Source: Deltaproteobacteria bacterium (lineage in GTDB: Bacteria > Desulfobacterota > Binatia > Binatales > Binataceae). Taken from it: a stretch of DNA of 64,000 bases. Position numbers and translations under genes: made by a program. This document shows positions 1 through 8,103 of the stretch, in pieces. Numbering within the stretch: the first letter of the stretch is position 1; each line of letters starts with the position of its first letter. The stretch covers positions 1 to 64,000 of the forward strand of contig PLDK01000029.1 of NCBI GenBank assembly GCA_003135135.1. Direction: 5' to 3'. Below the pieces are notes generated by a model. The model did not search any database and had not been told where the DNA came from. It worked only from the letters and a program-made list of their open reading frames with translations.

Positions 1-288
1 AGTTTTCGGGGTGCAGGCCACTCCCTCCTGACCTTCGGCGCGCCCTGGCAGCGCTCCGCGTCGGACCGCGTGGTGACAACCGGATTTGTCGGCGTTTCCG
101 AGCGTCAACTTCCAGCGTACAATCAAGCGATATGCGGTTATTTGGTCGCGACGATAGACGCATGCCAAATAACGCTATCAGCGATTTGCTCGAACGCATC
201 CAGCGACTCAAGCGCGGACGAAACTCCGCGCCCAAGTCGAAAGGCGAACGTCAGCTAAAATACCGCGAAGAAATCGGAGCGCCTCCTT
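1..288. other. Unassigned left edge
   Basis: No gene can be assigned here. One plus-strand frame is open from the first base to a TAA at 256-258 and could be the 3' end of a gene starting outside the window, but its translation matches nothing I recognise. A second open frame (132-347) overlaps the start of the next gene and lacks a convincing ribosome binding site, so I treat it as chance. Confidence 0.4.
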
Positions 289-1494
289 ATGCCACTGCTG
301 AACTTTTGGAAGAACAATCGAGAAGATGTTCTAAAGCTTACTATTGAGCAAATCGTCGCCAATTCAGGCGACGGTAATCTCCGCGACGGAAGTGAGTCAT
401 CGCGAGAGCTACGAGAGTTCCTGACTTTCATTCCCAGTGAGTTTCTTTTCGGATACGCGCGCCATTGTCTTGAGAACTCATTCACTCACGGCGGCTACGT
501 CTTACAGGACATCGTAAATGAATTGGGCCAGCGTCTAGACTTCAAAGTGGAGCACGGACTCTATCAGGGCAAGCGTGGCGCTATCGGGTTCGACGGGATA
601 TGGCGCTCGCAGAGCGAGCCCGACCTGATAATCGAGGTCAAGACAACTGACACTTACACGACTGCGCTTGAGATATTGGCAGACTACAAGGAAAAATTAT
701 CCTCGGCAGGCCGGGTTCAACGGAACGCATCCGTCTTGGTCGTGGTGGGGCGCGACGATACTAACGCCTTAGAGGCTCAAGTTCGTGGTTCGCGATACGC
801 CTGGGAAATGCGACTGATCAGCGTAGAGAGACTCAACAGGCTGGTTCAAATCAAGGAAAAGTCGGACGACCCCGAGACTCTCAACCAGATTCGGCAACTG
901 CTACAGCCCTTTGAATACACTAAGATCGACAAGATCATCGATGTTGTATTTACCACGGCAAGTGACGTCGAGAGCCAGCAAACCGCAGAAAACGAGACGT
1001 CGATCGACGGCCGGGAGGAAGATGGCTCTGGTCAGATACGTACCGACCTCGACCTATTGAACGCTAAGAGGCAAGAAGCCATAGATGCTTTTTCCGACCT
1101 GAAGGGCACAGAACTCGTCAGGCGAAGCCGCACGCTATTTTGGAGTCCCGACAAAGAATTTCGTGTGTCTTGCGTAGTATCGAAGCGTTACGAGGGCGAC
1201 TATCAAGCGTATTGGTATGCGTTCCATCCTAAGTGGGATAAGTTCTTGGCGGACGGTAAGAATAGCTACTATATACTGTCGTGTATGGATCGCGAAGAAG
1301 CTTTTGCGGTGCCGTACTCATGGATCGTCCAGAACAAGGGGAACCTGAGCGTGACCGATCGGGGCGAGCGCTCCTACTGGCAGATCCCCGTGACAACTTT
1401 CGAAGGGGGCAAACTCGCGATCAATCTTTCCAAAATTGGAATGAAGACCCCGCTCGAACCTTATAAATTTCTACTCAAGCCAAGTCGGCCCTGA
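289..1494 (+). CDS. PD-(D/E)XK nuclease-like protein of unknown role
   Basis: A 401-residue protein with the core signature of a restriction-endonuclease-like fold: a predicted helix and strand, then PDLIIEVKTT, giving Asp112, Glu116 and Lys118 in the D-x3-E-x-K arrangement of the active site. A hydrophobic strand (VLVVVG, about 149-154) follows as expected of the fold. Residues about 270-400 form a separate, aromatic-rich domain that I do not recognise. The ATG is preceded by GGAG nine bases upstream, which supports the start. Codon use looks less GC-biased than in the housekeeping genes further on, so the gene may be acquired. It converges on an ART-like toxin-type module, so a defence or mobile-element role is possible but is inference. 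It could equally be a solitary restriction-type or DNA-repair nuclease. Confidence 0.6.
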   Translation: MPLLNFWKNNREDVLKLTIEQIVANSGDGNLRDGSESSRELREFLTFIPSEFLFGYARHCLENSFTHGGYVLQDIVNELGQRLDFKVEHGLYQGKRGAIGFDGIWRSQSEPDLIIEVKTTDTYTTALEILADYKEKLSSAGRVQRNASVLVVVGRDDTNALEAQVRGSRYAWEMRLISVERLNRLVQIKEKSDDPETLNQIRQLLQPFEYTKIDKIIDVVFTTASDVESQQTAENETSIDGREEDGSGQIRTDLDLLNAKRQEAIDAFSDLKGTELVRRSRTLFWSPDKEFRVSCVVSKRYEGDYQAYWYAFHPKWDKFLADGKNSYYILSCMDREEAFAVPYSWIVQNKGNLSVTDRGERSYWQIPVTTFEGGKLAINLSKIGMKTPLEPYKFLLKPSRP

Positions 1495-1669
1495 AGGCTT
1501 CACTGCTCAGCGAGGGGTAAGCGCGCTCGGGGCCCACGGCGGCGTGTAGGTGCAGCCATCACGATGCTTGAGTCGTCGATCGTCGGAAGCGCCTATCCGC
1601 CAATAGTCAGCGAGATCGATTCGAGCTCGACTATCGATCGGCGTTGCTTATCTTCGGTGTCCCGGCAGT

Positions 1670-2263
1670 TTAAGGTTGGTCAGCCGACCGAAGTTGAGCC
1701 TGTGGAACGCGGAACACACCCTTGATGCAGTCGGGGTTCCGGACCGCAATCTGGATGTGAGTCTTTTCGTAGAAGCCGGAGCCCTTGTAAACCGGCTGGC
1801 CTTCGATGAAGACGCCCTTCACCGAATCGATCGGCTGATCGCCCCGCTCTCGGCGGATAGTGTGGACCATTTGAATCACGGCGCAATCCAGACGGCGCAA
1901 CAAGCCCCCGGGCGCATTTTCGGGTAATTTGCGGCCCGCTGCAGCCACGAACTTCACCAAGCTGCTATGGGCAGCTCGAACCTGCTCAATCCCAGCAGTG
2001 GTCGTCAGGTCCAGGCATAGGCCCAGAGAGATTACCGCGCCGATGACGAAGGGTTTCTTGATGTTCGGGGCGCGACGCTCTTTGGCCTCGCGAGCGAAGT
2101 CGAGACCGCGAAGCGGGTTGGCTTCCCAGAAATAGATTCCCCGACCGAGCCAGTCGTAATCGTTGTTGCTTTGCTTGAAGAGATCGCCTTCCAGGATTCG
2201 TTCGCCAACGGCCTTATCGCATCCGTGGTAGCCGAGAATGAAACTCGCAGCCAGCTGATGCAA
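1670..2263 (-). CDS. Putative ADP-ribosyltransferase-fold toxin
   Basis: A 197-residue protein. The N-terminus has LGYHGCD (His13), and residues 34-47 read NDYDWLGRGIYFWE. This resembles the H...Y...E layout of small ADP-ribosyltransferase-like toxins such as DUF3990 and RES-type proteins (YHG..., then a G-x-Y-F/L strand). Near the C-terminus, FYEKTHIQIAV (164-174) could supply the third catalytic segment. I recognise this as a widespread uncharacterised type, not a named family. The start is TTG at 2263, the first start-like codon after the upstream gene's stop. That stop (2287-2285) lies in the same frame, 21 bp away, so the two genes are probably co-translated or coupled. No strong Shine-Dalgarno is visible. 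The pairing with a small upstream gene suggests toxin-antitoxin, which is inference; target and chemistry are unknown. Confidence 0.6.
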   Translation of the reverse strand: MHQLAASFILGYHGCDKAVGERILEGDLFKQSNNDYDWLGRGIYFWEANPLRGLDFAREAKERRAPNIKKPFVIGAVISLGLCLDLTTTAGIEQVRAAHSSLVKFVAAAGRKLPENAPGGLLRRLDCAVIQMVHTIRRERGDQPIDSVKGVFIEGQPVYKGSGFYEKTHIQIAVRNPDCIKGVFRVPQAQLRSADQP

Positions 2264-2284
2264 CTGAGCGCGGTCAACGAGTGG

Positions 2285-2482
2285 TTAGGACCGGTAATTC
2301 TTGGTGAGCTTGCCGGATCCCGTGTAGATACCCGACTCAACCAGCACCTTCATCGCCGATTCCTTGGACCGCGTCCCCTTTTTCGTGAACTCCGCGGCTG
2401 CTTCACGGAAACGCTTAACCGCTTCACGGCTGCTCAGGTCCGCTGGAATCTCTGTTGTCCGTTTCTTTTCCTTCACACGCAT
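2285..2482 (-). CDS. Small basic partner of ART-like protein (possible antitoxin)
   Basis: A 65-residue protein, highly charged and probably helical, ending in a motif (AMKVLVESGIYTGSGKLTKN) that I associate with small proteins encoded beside toxins. The chosen ATG has AAGGA about eight bases upstream; the longer open frame upstream of it is arginine-rich and probably not translated. Being first in a two-gene unit and much smaller than the downstream ART-like protein fits an antitoxin. No HTH or ribbon-helix-helix DNA-binding motif is obvious, so neutralisation might be by direct binding. The function is inferred from context only. Confidence 0.6.
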   Translation of the reverse strand: MRVKEKKRTTEIPADLSSREAVKRFREAAAEFTKKGTRSKESAMKVLVESGIYTGSGKLTKNYRS

Positions 2483-2939
2483 ATCTCGAGTATCCTTCGA
2501 CCCGGCCCTTCTTTCAAGACCGCAACTCCAATTCCGCGCGGGCGCGAGGGTTTTGCGATTGCGCCGACGCGGGTTATAAACGCCGACGAGAAATCTCAAG
2601 AGGCGGAGCGCCGCGGCAATTCGCGTTCGCGCGCCAGCCACCCATAGCCGGTCTTTTCGCTGCGATCCCCCAAGCCCCGGCACAGCTCGCGCCGGTTACT
2701 TCCCGCCCGCGCACAAACACTGTCCACGAGACCGGGGCAACTCCGGTTGTTTTTTTCGGAAAATTTAGGCAGCTTCACTCGAAATCGAGAGCTGCCCATC
2801 CATCCGCCTCTTTCTTTGCGCGCAATCCGCATTGCAAAATGAAATGTTGTTTTTTTCGGAAAAGTCAGGCAGGTTCACTCGCATCTGAAAGCTGTGAAGG
2901 CTGATCGCCAAGGCTCTCGCAAGCTTGGAGGCTTCAAAC
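2483..2939. other. Intergenic region with duplicated 35-bp element
   Basis: This 457-bp stretch separates the divergent ART-like module and the ammonium transporter. No convincing gene is seen. It holds two near-identical 35-bp elements exactly 100 bp apart (listed separately), and presumably the promoters of both flanking units. I found no sigma-54 (TGGCAC-N5-TTGCA) site, which would have been expected for a nitrogen-regulated amt gene. Confidence 0.6.
2747..2881. repeat. Pair of 35-bp direct repeats, 100 bp apart
   Basis: Bases 2747-2781 and 2847-2881 match at 32 of 35 positions. Both begin TTGTTTTTTTCGGAAAA and end in TTCACTCG. The offset is exactly 100 bp. Weaker similarity continues for about 15 bp beyond, so this may be a local tandem duplication that has decayed or a pair of regulator sites. 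The second copy ends 58 bp before the amt start codon. Confidence 0.85.
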
Positions 2940-4280
2940 ATGGCCCCGAAATCGATCCGCTCGCTCGCGCGCAACCCTGTCGTGCTGAGCGTGGCATTGT
3001 GTCTGGCGTTCGCGTCGCCCGCGGCCGCGGCAATTCCCGCCGCGCCAAAAATCGAAGGCGCCGACACCGCATGGCTGCTGCTCTGCTCCGCGCTGGTTCT
3101 GATGATGACGATTCCGGGACTCGCGCTCTTTTACGGCGGGATGGTGCGGCGCAAGAACGTGCTCTCGACGTTGATGCAGAGCTTCATCCTGGTCGCGATC
3201 GTGTCGATCCAATGGGTGCTGTTCGGCTACAGCCTCGCATTCGCGCCCGGCAGCGCTTTAGTCGGCGCACTTTCGTGGGCAGGACTCCACGGCGTCAGCG
3301 CCTCACAGCCGTATGCCGCCTATTCGGCGACCGTGCCGCATCAGGCGTTCATGATTTACCAATGCATGTTTGCCGTGATCACGCCCGCACTGATCACCGG
3401 CGCGATCGCGGAGCGAATGTCATTCAAGGGGTTCCTGGTTTTCAGCCTCCTCTGGATCACTTTGATTTACGATCCGCTGGCGCACTGGGTATGGGGCGTC
3501 GACGGATGGATTCACCAAATGGGCGCGCTCGATTTTGCCGGCGGCACTGTCGTTCATATCTCGTCGGGCGTCGCCGCACTGGCCGCCGCGCTGATGGTAG
3601 GTAAGCGCCGCGGCTTCCCGCACGAGCCGATGCAGCCGCATAACCTGACGCTGACCGTCACCGGCGCGGGATTGCTGTGGGTCGGATGGTTCGGGTTCAA
3701 CGCGGGGAGTTCGCTGGCGGCCAACGGCCTGGCGGTGTCCGCATTCGTCGCGACCCATCTTGGCGCGTCGGCCGCGGCGCTGACGTGGGTGTTGGCGGAA
3801 TGGTGGATCGGCGGCAAGCCGACTGTGCTGGGCGCAGCGAGCGGCGCGGTGGCGGGCCTGGTCGCAATAACTCCGGCGTCGGGATACGTCGGCCCCATCC
3901 CGGCGATAATCATCGGCGCGGTCGCAGGCGTGCTCTGTTACAGCGCGGTCCGGATGAAGTCGCGGTTCGGGTACGACGATGCGCTCGATGTGGTCGGCGT
4001 GCACGCGGTCGGCGGAATATGGGGCGCGCTTGCGACCGGGCTGTTTGCCAGCGTGTTGGTCAACGCGGCCGGCGCCGACGGTCTGTTCTATGGAAATCCG
4101 CACCAGCTATTCGTACAGGCGACAGCCGTCGTCGCGACCATGGCGTTTTCGTTCATCGGCAGCATGATTCTGCTCAAGGTGACGGACGCACTGGTCGGGA
4201 TTCGCGTAGCGCCCGAAGGCGAGCAGGTCGGACTCGATCTCAGCGAGCATGAGGAGGCTGCCTACGCCTTCGAAGCGTAA
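2940..4280 (+). CDS. amtB: Ammonium transporter (Amt/AmtB family)
   Basis: Inner-membrane ammonium channel of 446 residues. An N-terminal signal sequence ends near residue 31 in an Ala-rich stretch, as in other Amt proteins made with a cleaved leader. About eleven membrane spans follow. The two pore histidines of the family are visible: His206 in GGTVVHISSG and His355 in GVHAVGGIWG. The ATG at 2940 is used because GGAG lies nine bases upstream; a TTG fifteen bases earlier would contain that ribosome site. Most Amt genes are paired with a PII regulator (glnK); none is adjacent here, so PII control, if present, comes from elsewhere. Confidence 0.95.
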   Translation: MAPKSIRSLARNPVVLSVALCLAFASPAAAAIPAAPKIEGADTAWLLLCSALVLMMTIPGLALFYGGMVRRKNVLSTLMQSFILVAIVSIQWVLFGYSLAFAPGSALVGALSWAGLHGVSASQPYAAYSATVPHQAFMIYQCMFAVITPALITGAIAERMSFKGFLVFSLLWITLIYDPLAHWVWGVDGWIHQMGALDFAGGTVVHISSGVAALAAALMVGKRRGFPHEPMQPHNLTLTVTGAGLLWVGWFGFNAGSSLAANGLAVSAFVATHLGASAAALTWVLAEWWIGGKPTVLGAASGAVAGLVAITPASGYVGPIPAIIIGAVAGVLCYSAVRMKSRFGYDDALDVVGVHAVGGIWGALATGLFASVLVNAAGADGLFYGNPHQLFVQATAVVATMAFSFIGSMILLKVTDALVGIRVAPEGEQVGLDLSEHEEAAYAFEA

Positions 4281-4289
4281 CCGCACTCG

Positions 4290-4535
4290 CTAGCGCTGCA
4301 TCGCCTGGAAGATGAGCGGGCCGGCCTCGGCCATCATCTCGCCCAGAATTTCGTGCAGCGGCTTGCTCGGCATGGCGAGCTTTTCGGTCAGCGATTTCAT
4401 GATCGCCAGGTAGCGCTGCTTCATCTCGGGGCTGATCGTTTCGAGCCTGATCGTCTCCATCACCTCGACGAAGCGGACATGAATTTCGGTAATTTCGATG
4501 TCGGTCGGATCGGTGAACTTTTTTTTGTGAGCCAC
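4290..4535 (-). CDS. Conserved-looking 81-residue protein at end of rod operon
   Basis: A small soluble, helical protein of 81 residues, starting at GTG 4535 with GAGG eight bases upstream. The N-terminus is lysine-rich (AHKKKF), followed by amphipathic helices with a proline-flanked segment (AMPSKPLHEILGEMMAEAG). There is no signal peptide or membrane segment. It follows rodA by 23 bp on the same strand and is likely the last gene of the mre/mrd operon. No family is recognised. Location suggests a cytoplasmic accessory of elongasome function, which is inference from position only. Confidence 0.7.
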   Translation of the reverse strand: MAHKKKFTDPTDIEITEIHVRFVEVMETIRLETISPEMKQRYLAIMKSLTEKLAMPSKPLHEILGEMMAEAGPLIFQAMQR

Positions 4536-4558
4536 GTGCTTTACCTCATCGAAAAAAC

Positions 4559-5665
4559 TCAGAACAGGTAGCGGCGGGTATTGATGCTGATGAGAATGCC
4601 CATCGCCGCCATCATCGCGATCAGCGACGAACCGCCATAACTCACCAACGGCAACGTGATTCCCACCACCGGCAGCATCCCGGTCGCCATCCCGATGTTG
4701 ACCGCCACCTGCCAGAAGACGATCGCCGTCAATCCGACCGCGAGCAACGCGCCGAAGCGGTCGCGCGCGTGTCTGGCGATCCATGCGCCACGCGCAATCA
4801 CGCCCGCATACAATGTCAACAAAAGCAGCGCGCCTGCCAAACCGAACTCCTCGGCAAAAACCGCGAAAATAAAATCGGTGCTCTGCTCGGGCAGAAAATT
4901 CAGCCGCGCCTGCGTGCCTTTCAGAAATCCCTTGCCGAAGGGACCGCCGGCGCCGATCGCGATTTCAGACTGTATGATGTGGTAGCCGGAGCCGAGCGGG
5001 TCGGCCTGCGGGTTGATGAAGCTGACCAGGCGCTGGCGCTGATAAGGCTTGAGATAGTGCCAGCTCAGCGGAGCCGCGAGCATCGCGGCCATCGCCAGCA
5101 CCAGCATCGTGCGCAAATTCAGGCCGCTCACGAAAATCAGCGTAAGGGTGATCAACACGAGGATCAGTCCCGTGCCGAGGTCGGGTTGCTTGAGCACGAG
5201 CGCAGCGGGGATGCCGAGCAGGATGAACGGGATGATCAAATGGCGCAGGCCCCATCCGCCTTTCGGCGGTTCCTCACGCAGATAACGCACCATCACGAGC
5301 ACGACGGCGAGCTTGGCCAGCTCGGAGGGTTCGAGATGGAAGGCGCCCAGATTGATCCAGCGGCGCGATCCGCCGGTGGCGTGGCCGGAGATCATCACGG
5401 CGATCAGGAGTCCGATCACCAGCACATAAAATGGGTAGGCGTAGGCCTGCAGAGTTCGATAGTCGACAAGGACCGCGATGAGCATCGCGACTATTCCGGC
5501 CCCAATCCAAATCAACTGGCGAATCACCAGTGGGTCCAAGGTCCGATGCGCACTGGTGTACGACGCGCTGATGACGCTGACCAGCCCGATTCCGGCCAAC
5601 GCGAGGACCACGATGAACAGCGTCCAGTCGAAATGAAGTATGAACCTGCGATCGCCGCCCGCCAT
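4559..5665 (-). CDS. rodA: Rod-shape peptidoglycan polymerase RodA (SEDS family)
   Basis: Polytopic SEDS glycosyltransferase of 368 residues that polymerises lipid II during lateral-wall synthesis together with PBP2. About ten membrane spans are visible, and the loop near residues 230-275 has the family hallmark (GSGYHIIQSEIAIGAGG, then EQSTDFIFAVFAEEFG). The C-terminus (GGSSLIAMMAAMGILISI) is typical of RodA/FtsW. The gene follows mrdA after 16 bp. Immediate linkage to a PBP2-type transpeptidase and mreBCD distinguishes it from FtsW. Confidence 0.95.
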   Translation of the reverse strand: MAGGDRRFILHFDWTLFIVVLALAGIGLVSVISASYTSAHRTLDPLVIRQLIWIGAGIVAMLIAVLVDYRTLQAYAYPFYVLVIGLLIAVMISGHATGGSRRWINLGAFHLEPSELAKLAVVLVMVRYLREEPPKGGWGLRHLIIPFILLGIPAALVLKQPDLGTGLILVLITLTLIFVSGLNLRTMLVLAMAAMLAAPLSWHYLKPYQRQRLVSFINPQADPLGSGYHIIQSEIAIGAGGPFGKGFLKGTQARLNFLPEQSTDFIFAVFAEEFGLAGALLLLTLYAGVIARGAWIARHARDRFGALLAVGLTAIVFWQVAVNIGMATGMLPVVGITLPLVSYGGSSLIAMMAAMGILISINTRRYLF

Positions 5666-5681
5666 CAGGGCCGCACTCCTG

Positions 5682-7568
5682 TCATTGAGATGGCGAGGCG
5701 TCTTCGAGCACGCGCGCTATTTCAGGTTTGGGCGGGGGAGGATTGAGCTGGAAGTAGCGCTGGAAGACGTCGTGAATCACCGGCGCCGACGCGCTGCCGC
5801 CATGACCGCCGTGCTCTATGATGCAGGCTGCGGCGATGGTCGGATGATCCTTTGGCGCGAACGCGATGAACCACGCGTGGTCCTTGAACTGATCGGGCGT
5901 CTTGTCCTCTTCCTCGCTCTCGCCGACCGGAGCATTGTTGCCGACGACCTGAGCCGTGCCGGTTTTGCCGCACACGACGACATTGTCGAGATGGGCTTTG
6001 TGCGCGGTACCGCCGGCGCCGTTGACGACGTCGGCCATCGCATCCTTGACGACTTCGAGGGCGTCGGGATCGATCTTGATTCGGTTTTCGATCACCGGCG
6101 GATATGACTTGGCGATATTGCCGTCGAGTCCCTCGACGTACTTGACGAATTGCGGCCGATAGCGGATGCCGCCGCTGGCGACCTGGGCGGCGACCTGCGC
6201 CATCTGGAGCGGCGTGGTCGCGACGTAACCCTGGCCGATGGCGACCGAGAGCGTTTCCGCGGGATACCATCGCTCGTGGAAGCGCTTCTGCTTCCACGCC
6301 GACGACGGGATGGTGCCGGGATTCTCGTGATCGAGATCGATGCCGCTCTTGATTCCGAGTCCGAGCTGATTGGACCATTTCGCAATCCGATCGACGCCGA
6401 GCTTTGCTCCGACGTTGTAAAAATAAACGTCGCACGACCGCACGATCGCATCGTGCAGCTCGATGGTGCCGTGGCCCTGATGGCGCCAGCAATGATACTC
6501 GCGTCCGCCGAACCACAACCCGCCGGGGCAATTGTAGGCAGTTTCAGGATTCAGCGTGCCTTCCTGAAGTCCGGCGATCGTATCGACGATTTTGAAAGTC
6601 GAACCGGGCGGATAAATTCCCTGGATGACGCGATTTTGCAGTGGATGGTTCGGGTCGGTCGTCAGTTCGCGCCACGCCGACGCTTTCACGCCGCCGCCAA
6701 AGATGTCGGGGTCGAAGGCTGGATGCGAGACCATCGCGAGCACGTCGCCGTTTCTCGGATCGAGCGCGACGAAGGCGCCGTTCTTCCCGGCCATCGCCTG
6801 CTCGGCGGCCTGCTGGAGATTGAGATCGATGGTCATGACGATGCTTTCGCCGGGCTTGTCGGGAATTTCCTTGAGCACGCGCAGGCGGCGCCCGACGGCG
6901 TCAACTTCGATCTCCTGTCCGCCGGCGTCGCCGCGCAGAGAACTTTCCCACACGCGCTCGAGGCCGAATTTTCCGATCTCGTCGCCCATGTGGTAGTCGG
7001 CCTTCTGGATCAGATCGTTCTTGGTGACCTCGCCGACGTAGCCGAGCAGATGCGCGGCGAGCTGGCCGTACAGGTAATGGCGCGCGGGGGTGATTTGGAG
7101 ACTGACGCCGGGCAGCTCGAGCTGATGCGCCTCGAGCGCCACCACCTGTTGCCATCCAAGACGCTCGGCGACGGTGACGGGCTCGTAGGGCGGGCGGCCT
7201 TCCTCGTCGGCGTCGGAAATTTTGCCGGCGATTTGATCTGCGCCGGTGTAGCGCTCGAGCCTTTCGATCGTGAGCGAAAGATTGTCGGAATCCTCGGGCA
7301 CGAGCTGCGCGTCGAAGGACGGCTTCGTATCGACCAGCGGACGGTGATTGCGATCGAAAACCAGCCCGCGCGGCGCGGGCAGGCGTTGGATGCGAATCCG
7401 GTTGCGATCGGCCAGCTCGACATTTTCCTTGTGATGCAGAACCTGCAGGTAGTACAGGCGCACGGAGACCAGGCCGAGCACCGCAAACATCACGGCGGTC
7501 AACGCCGCGATTCGCGGTTCCAGGAGCGGAACGGGCCGATTGCTTTTAGGGATGTGGAACTTCGCCAC
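5682..7568 (-). CDS. mrdA: Penicillin-binding protein 2 (elongasome transpeptidase)
   Basis: Class B PBP of 628 residues, the cross-linking partner of RodA. One N-terminal membrane helix (about 20-42) is followed by a pedestal domain and the transpeptidase domain. The three active-site motifs are S323-T-F-K326, S378-C-D380 and K535-T-G537. The Cys/His-rich stretch at about 347-366 (NCPGG...YHCWRHQGHG) corresponds to the region that binds zinc in some PBP2 proteins. Length is normal for the family. It sits between mreD (23 bp upstream) and rodA (16 bp downstream). Confidence 0.95.
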   Translation of the reverse strand: MAKFHIPKSNRPVPLLEPRIAALTAVMFAVLGLVSVRLYYLQVLHHKENVELADRNRIRIQRLPAPRGLVFDRNHRPLVDTKPSFDAQLVPEDSDNLSLTIERLERYTGADQIAGKISDADEEGRPPYEPVTVAERLGWQQVVALEAHQLELPGVSLQITPARHYLYGQLAAHLLGYVGEVTKNDLIQKADYHMGDEIGKFGLERVWESSLRGDAGGQEIEVDAVGRRLRVLKEIPDKPGESIVMTIDLNLQQAAEQAMAGKNGAFVALDPRNGDVLAMVSHPAFDPDIFGGGVKASAWRELTTDPNHPLQNRVIQGIYPPGSTFKIVDTIAGLQEGTLNPETAYNCPGGLWFGGREYHCWRHQGHGTIELHDAIVRSCDVYFYNVGAKLGVDRIAKWSNQLGLGIKSGIDLDHENPGTIPSSAWKQKRFHERWYPAETLSVAIGQGYVATTPLQMAQVAAQVASGGIRYRPQFVKYVEGLDGNIAKSYPPVIENRIKIDPDALEVVKDAMADVVNGAGGTAHKAHLDNVVVCGKTGTAQVVGNNAPVGESEEEDKTPDQFKDHAWFIAFAPKDHPTIAAACIIEHGGHGGSASAPVIHDVFQRYFQLNPPPPKPEIARVLEDASPSQ

Positions 7569-7591
7569 TGATGCGTTCCCGTGCTTACAAT

Positions 7592-8098
7592 CTATTCGCG
7601 CTTCGCTCTCACAGGCAATCCCGTCATCCGCTTGCTTGCGGCCAGCATCGAAAAGATGAACGGGGCGACTATCGCGGAGACGGCGGCCTCGAGGGTCAGT
7701 CCCGGAAGCATCGAGCCGGTGTCGGAAAGCGCGTTGAACCCATCGGCGAAGGCAACGGTGGCCAGCGCGGTTGCGATCACACCAAAGAACACCACGGTCG
7801 CGCCGACCAACGCGTTGGTCACCATCAGCCGGGTCGAAATTTCGTAGCTCACCAGGAAGACCATCGTCATCATGAAGGCGTTGAGGCCGGGATGCGAGCC
7901 GGCGAGTGCGTCGGTCGCGTAGCCTATCGCGAACGCCAGCATCGCGGGCACGACGCCGTGATGGCGCAGGCCGAGATCGACAACCAGTATGATGATCAGA
8001 TTGGGAATCAGCGCGCGAAACGAAACCAGGTGCGGGACCGCGGATTCAAACGCCAATCCCAGCACCACGAACGCCGCGAACAGCAGGGTGAGGCGCAA
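7592..8098 (-). CDS. mreD: Rod shape-determining protein MreD
   Basis: Small hydrophobic protein of 168 residues with about five predicted membrane helices, as usual for MreD. It is part of the inner-membrane elongasome scaffold with MreC. Similarity within the family is low, so the assignment rests on size, hydropathy and position between mreC (5 bp upstream) and mrdA. Such tight spacing indicates co-transcription. Confidence 0.85.
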   Translation of the reverse strand: MRLTLLFAAFVVLGLAFESAVPHLVSFRALIPNLIIILVVDLGLRHHGVVPAMLAFAIGYATDALAGSHPGLNAFMMTMVFLVSYEISTRLMVTNALVGATVVFFGVIATALATVAFADGFNALSDTGSMLPGLTLEAAVSAIVAPFIFSMLAASKRMTGLPVRAKRE

Positions 8099-8103
8099 AT
8101 CCG

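Noticed and set aside
1495-1669. Possible tRNA or structured RNA between convergent genes
   Set aside because: No cloverleaf or T-loop consensus could be built; nothing else recognisable.
6150-7571. Long open frame (473 codons) antisense to mrdA
   Set aside because: The opposite strand encodes PBP2 with all active-site motifs. High GC makes long antisense frames common.
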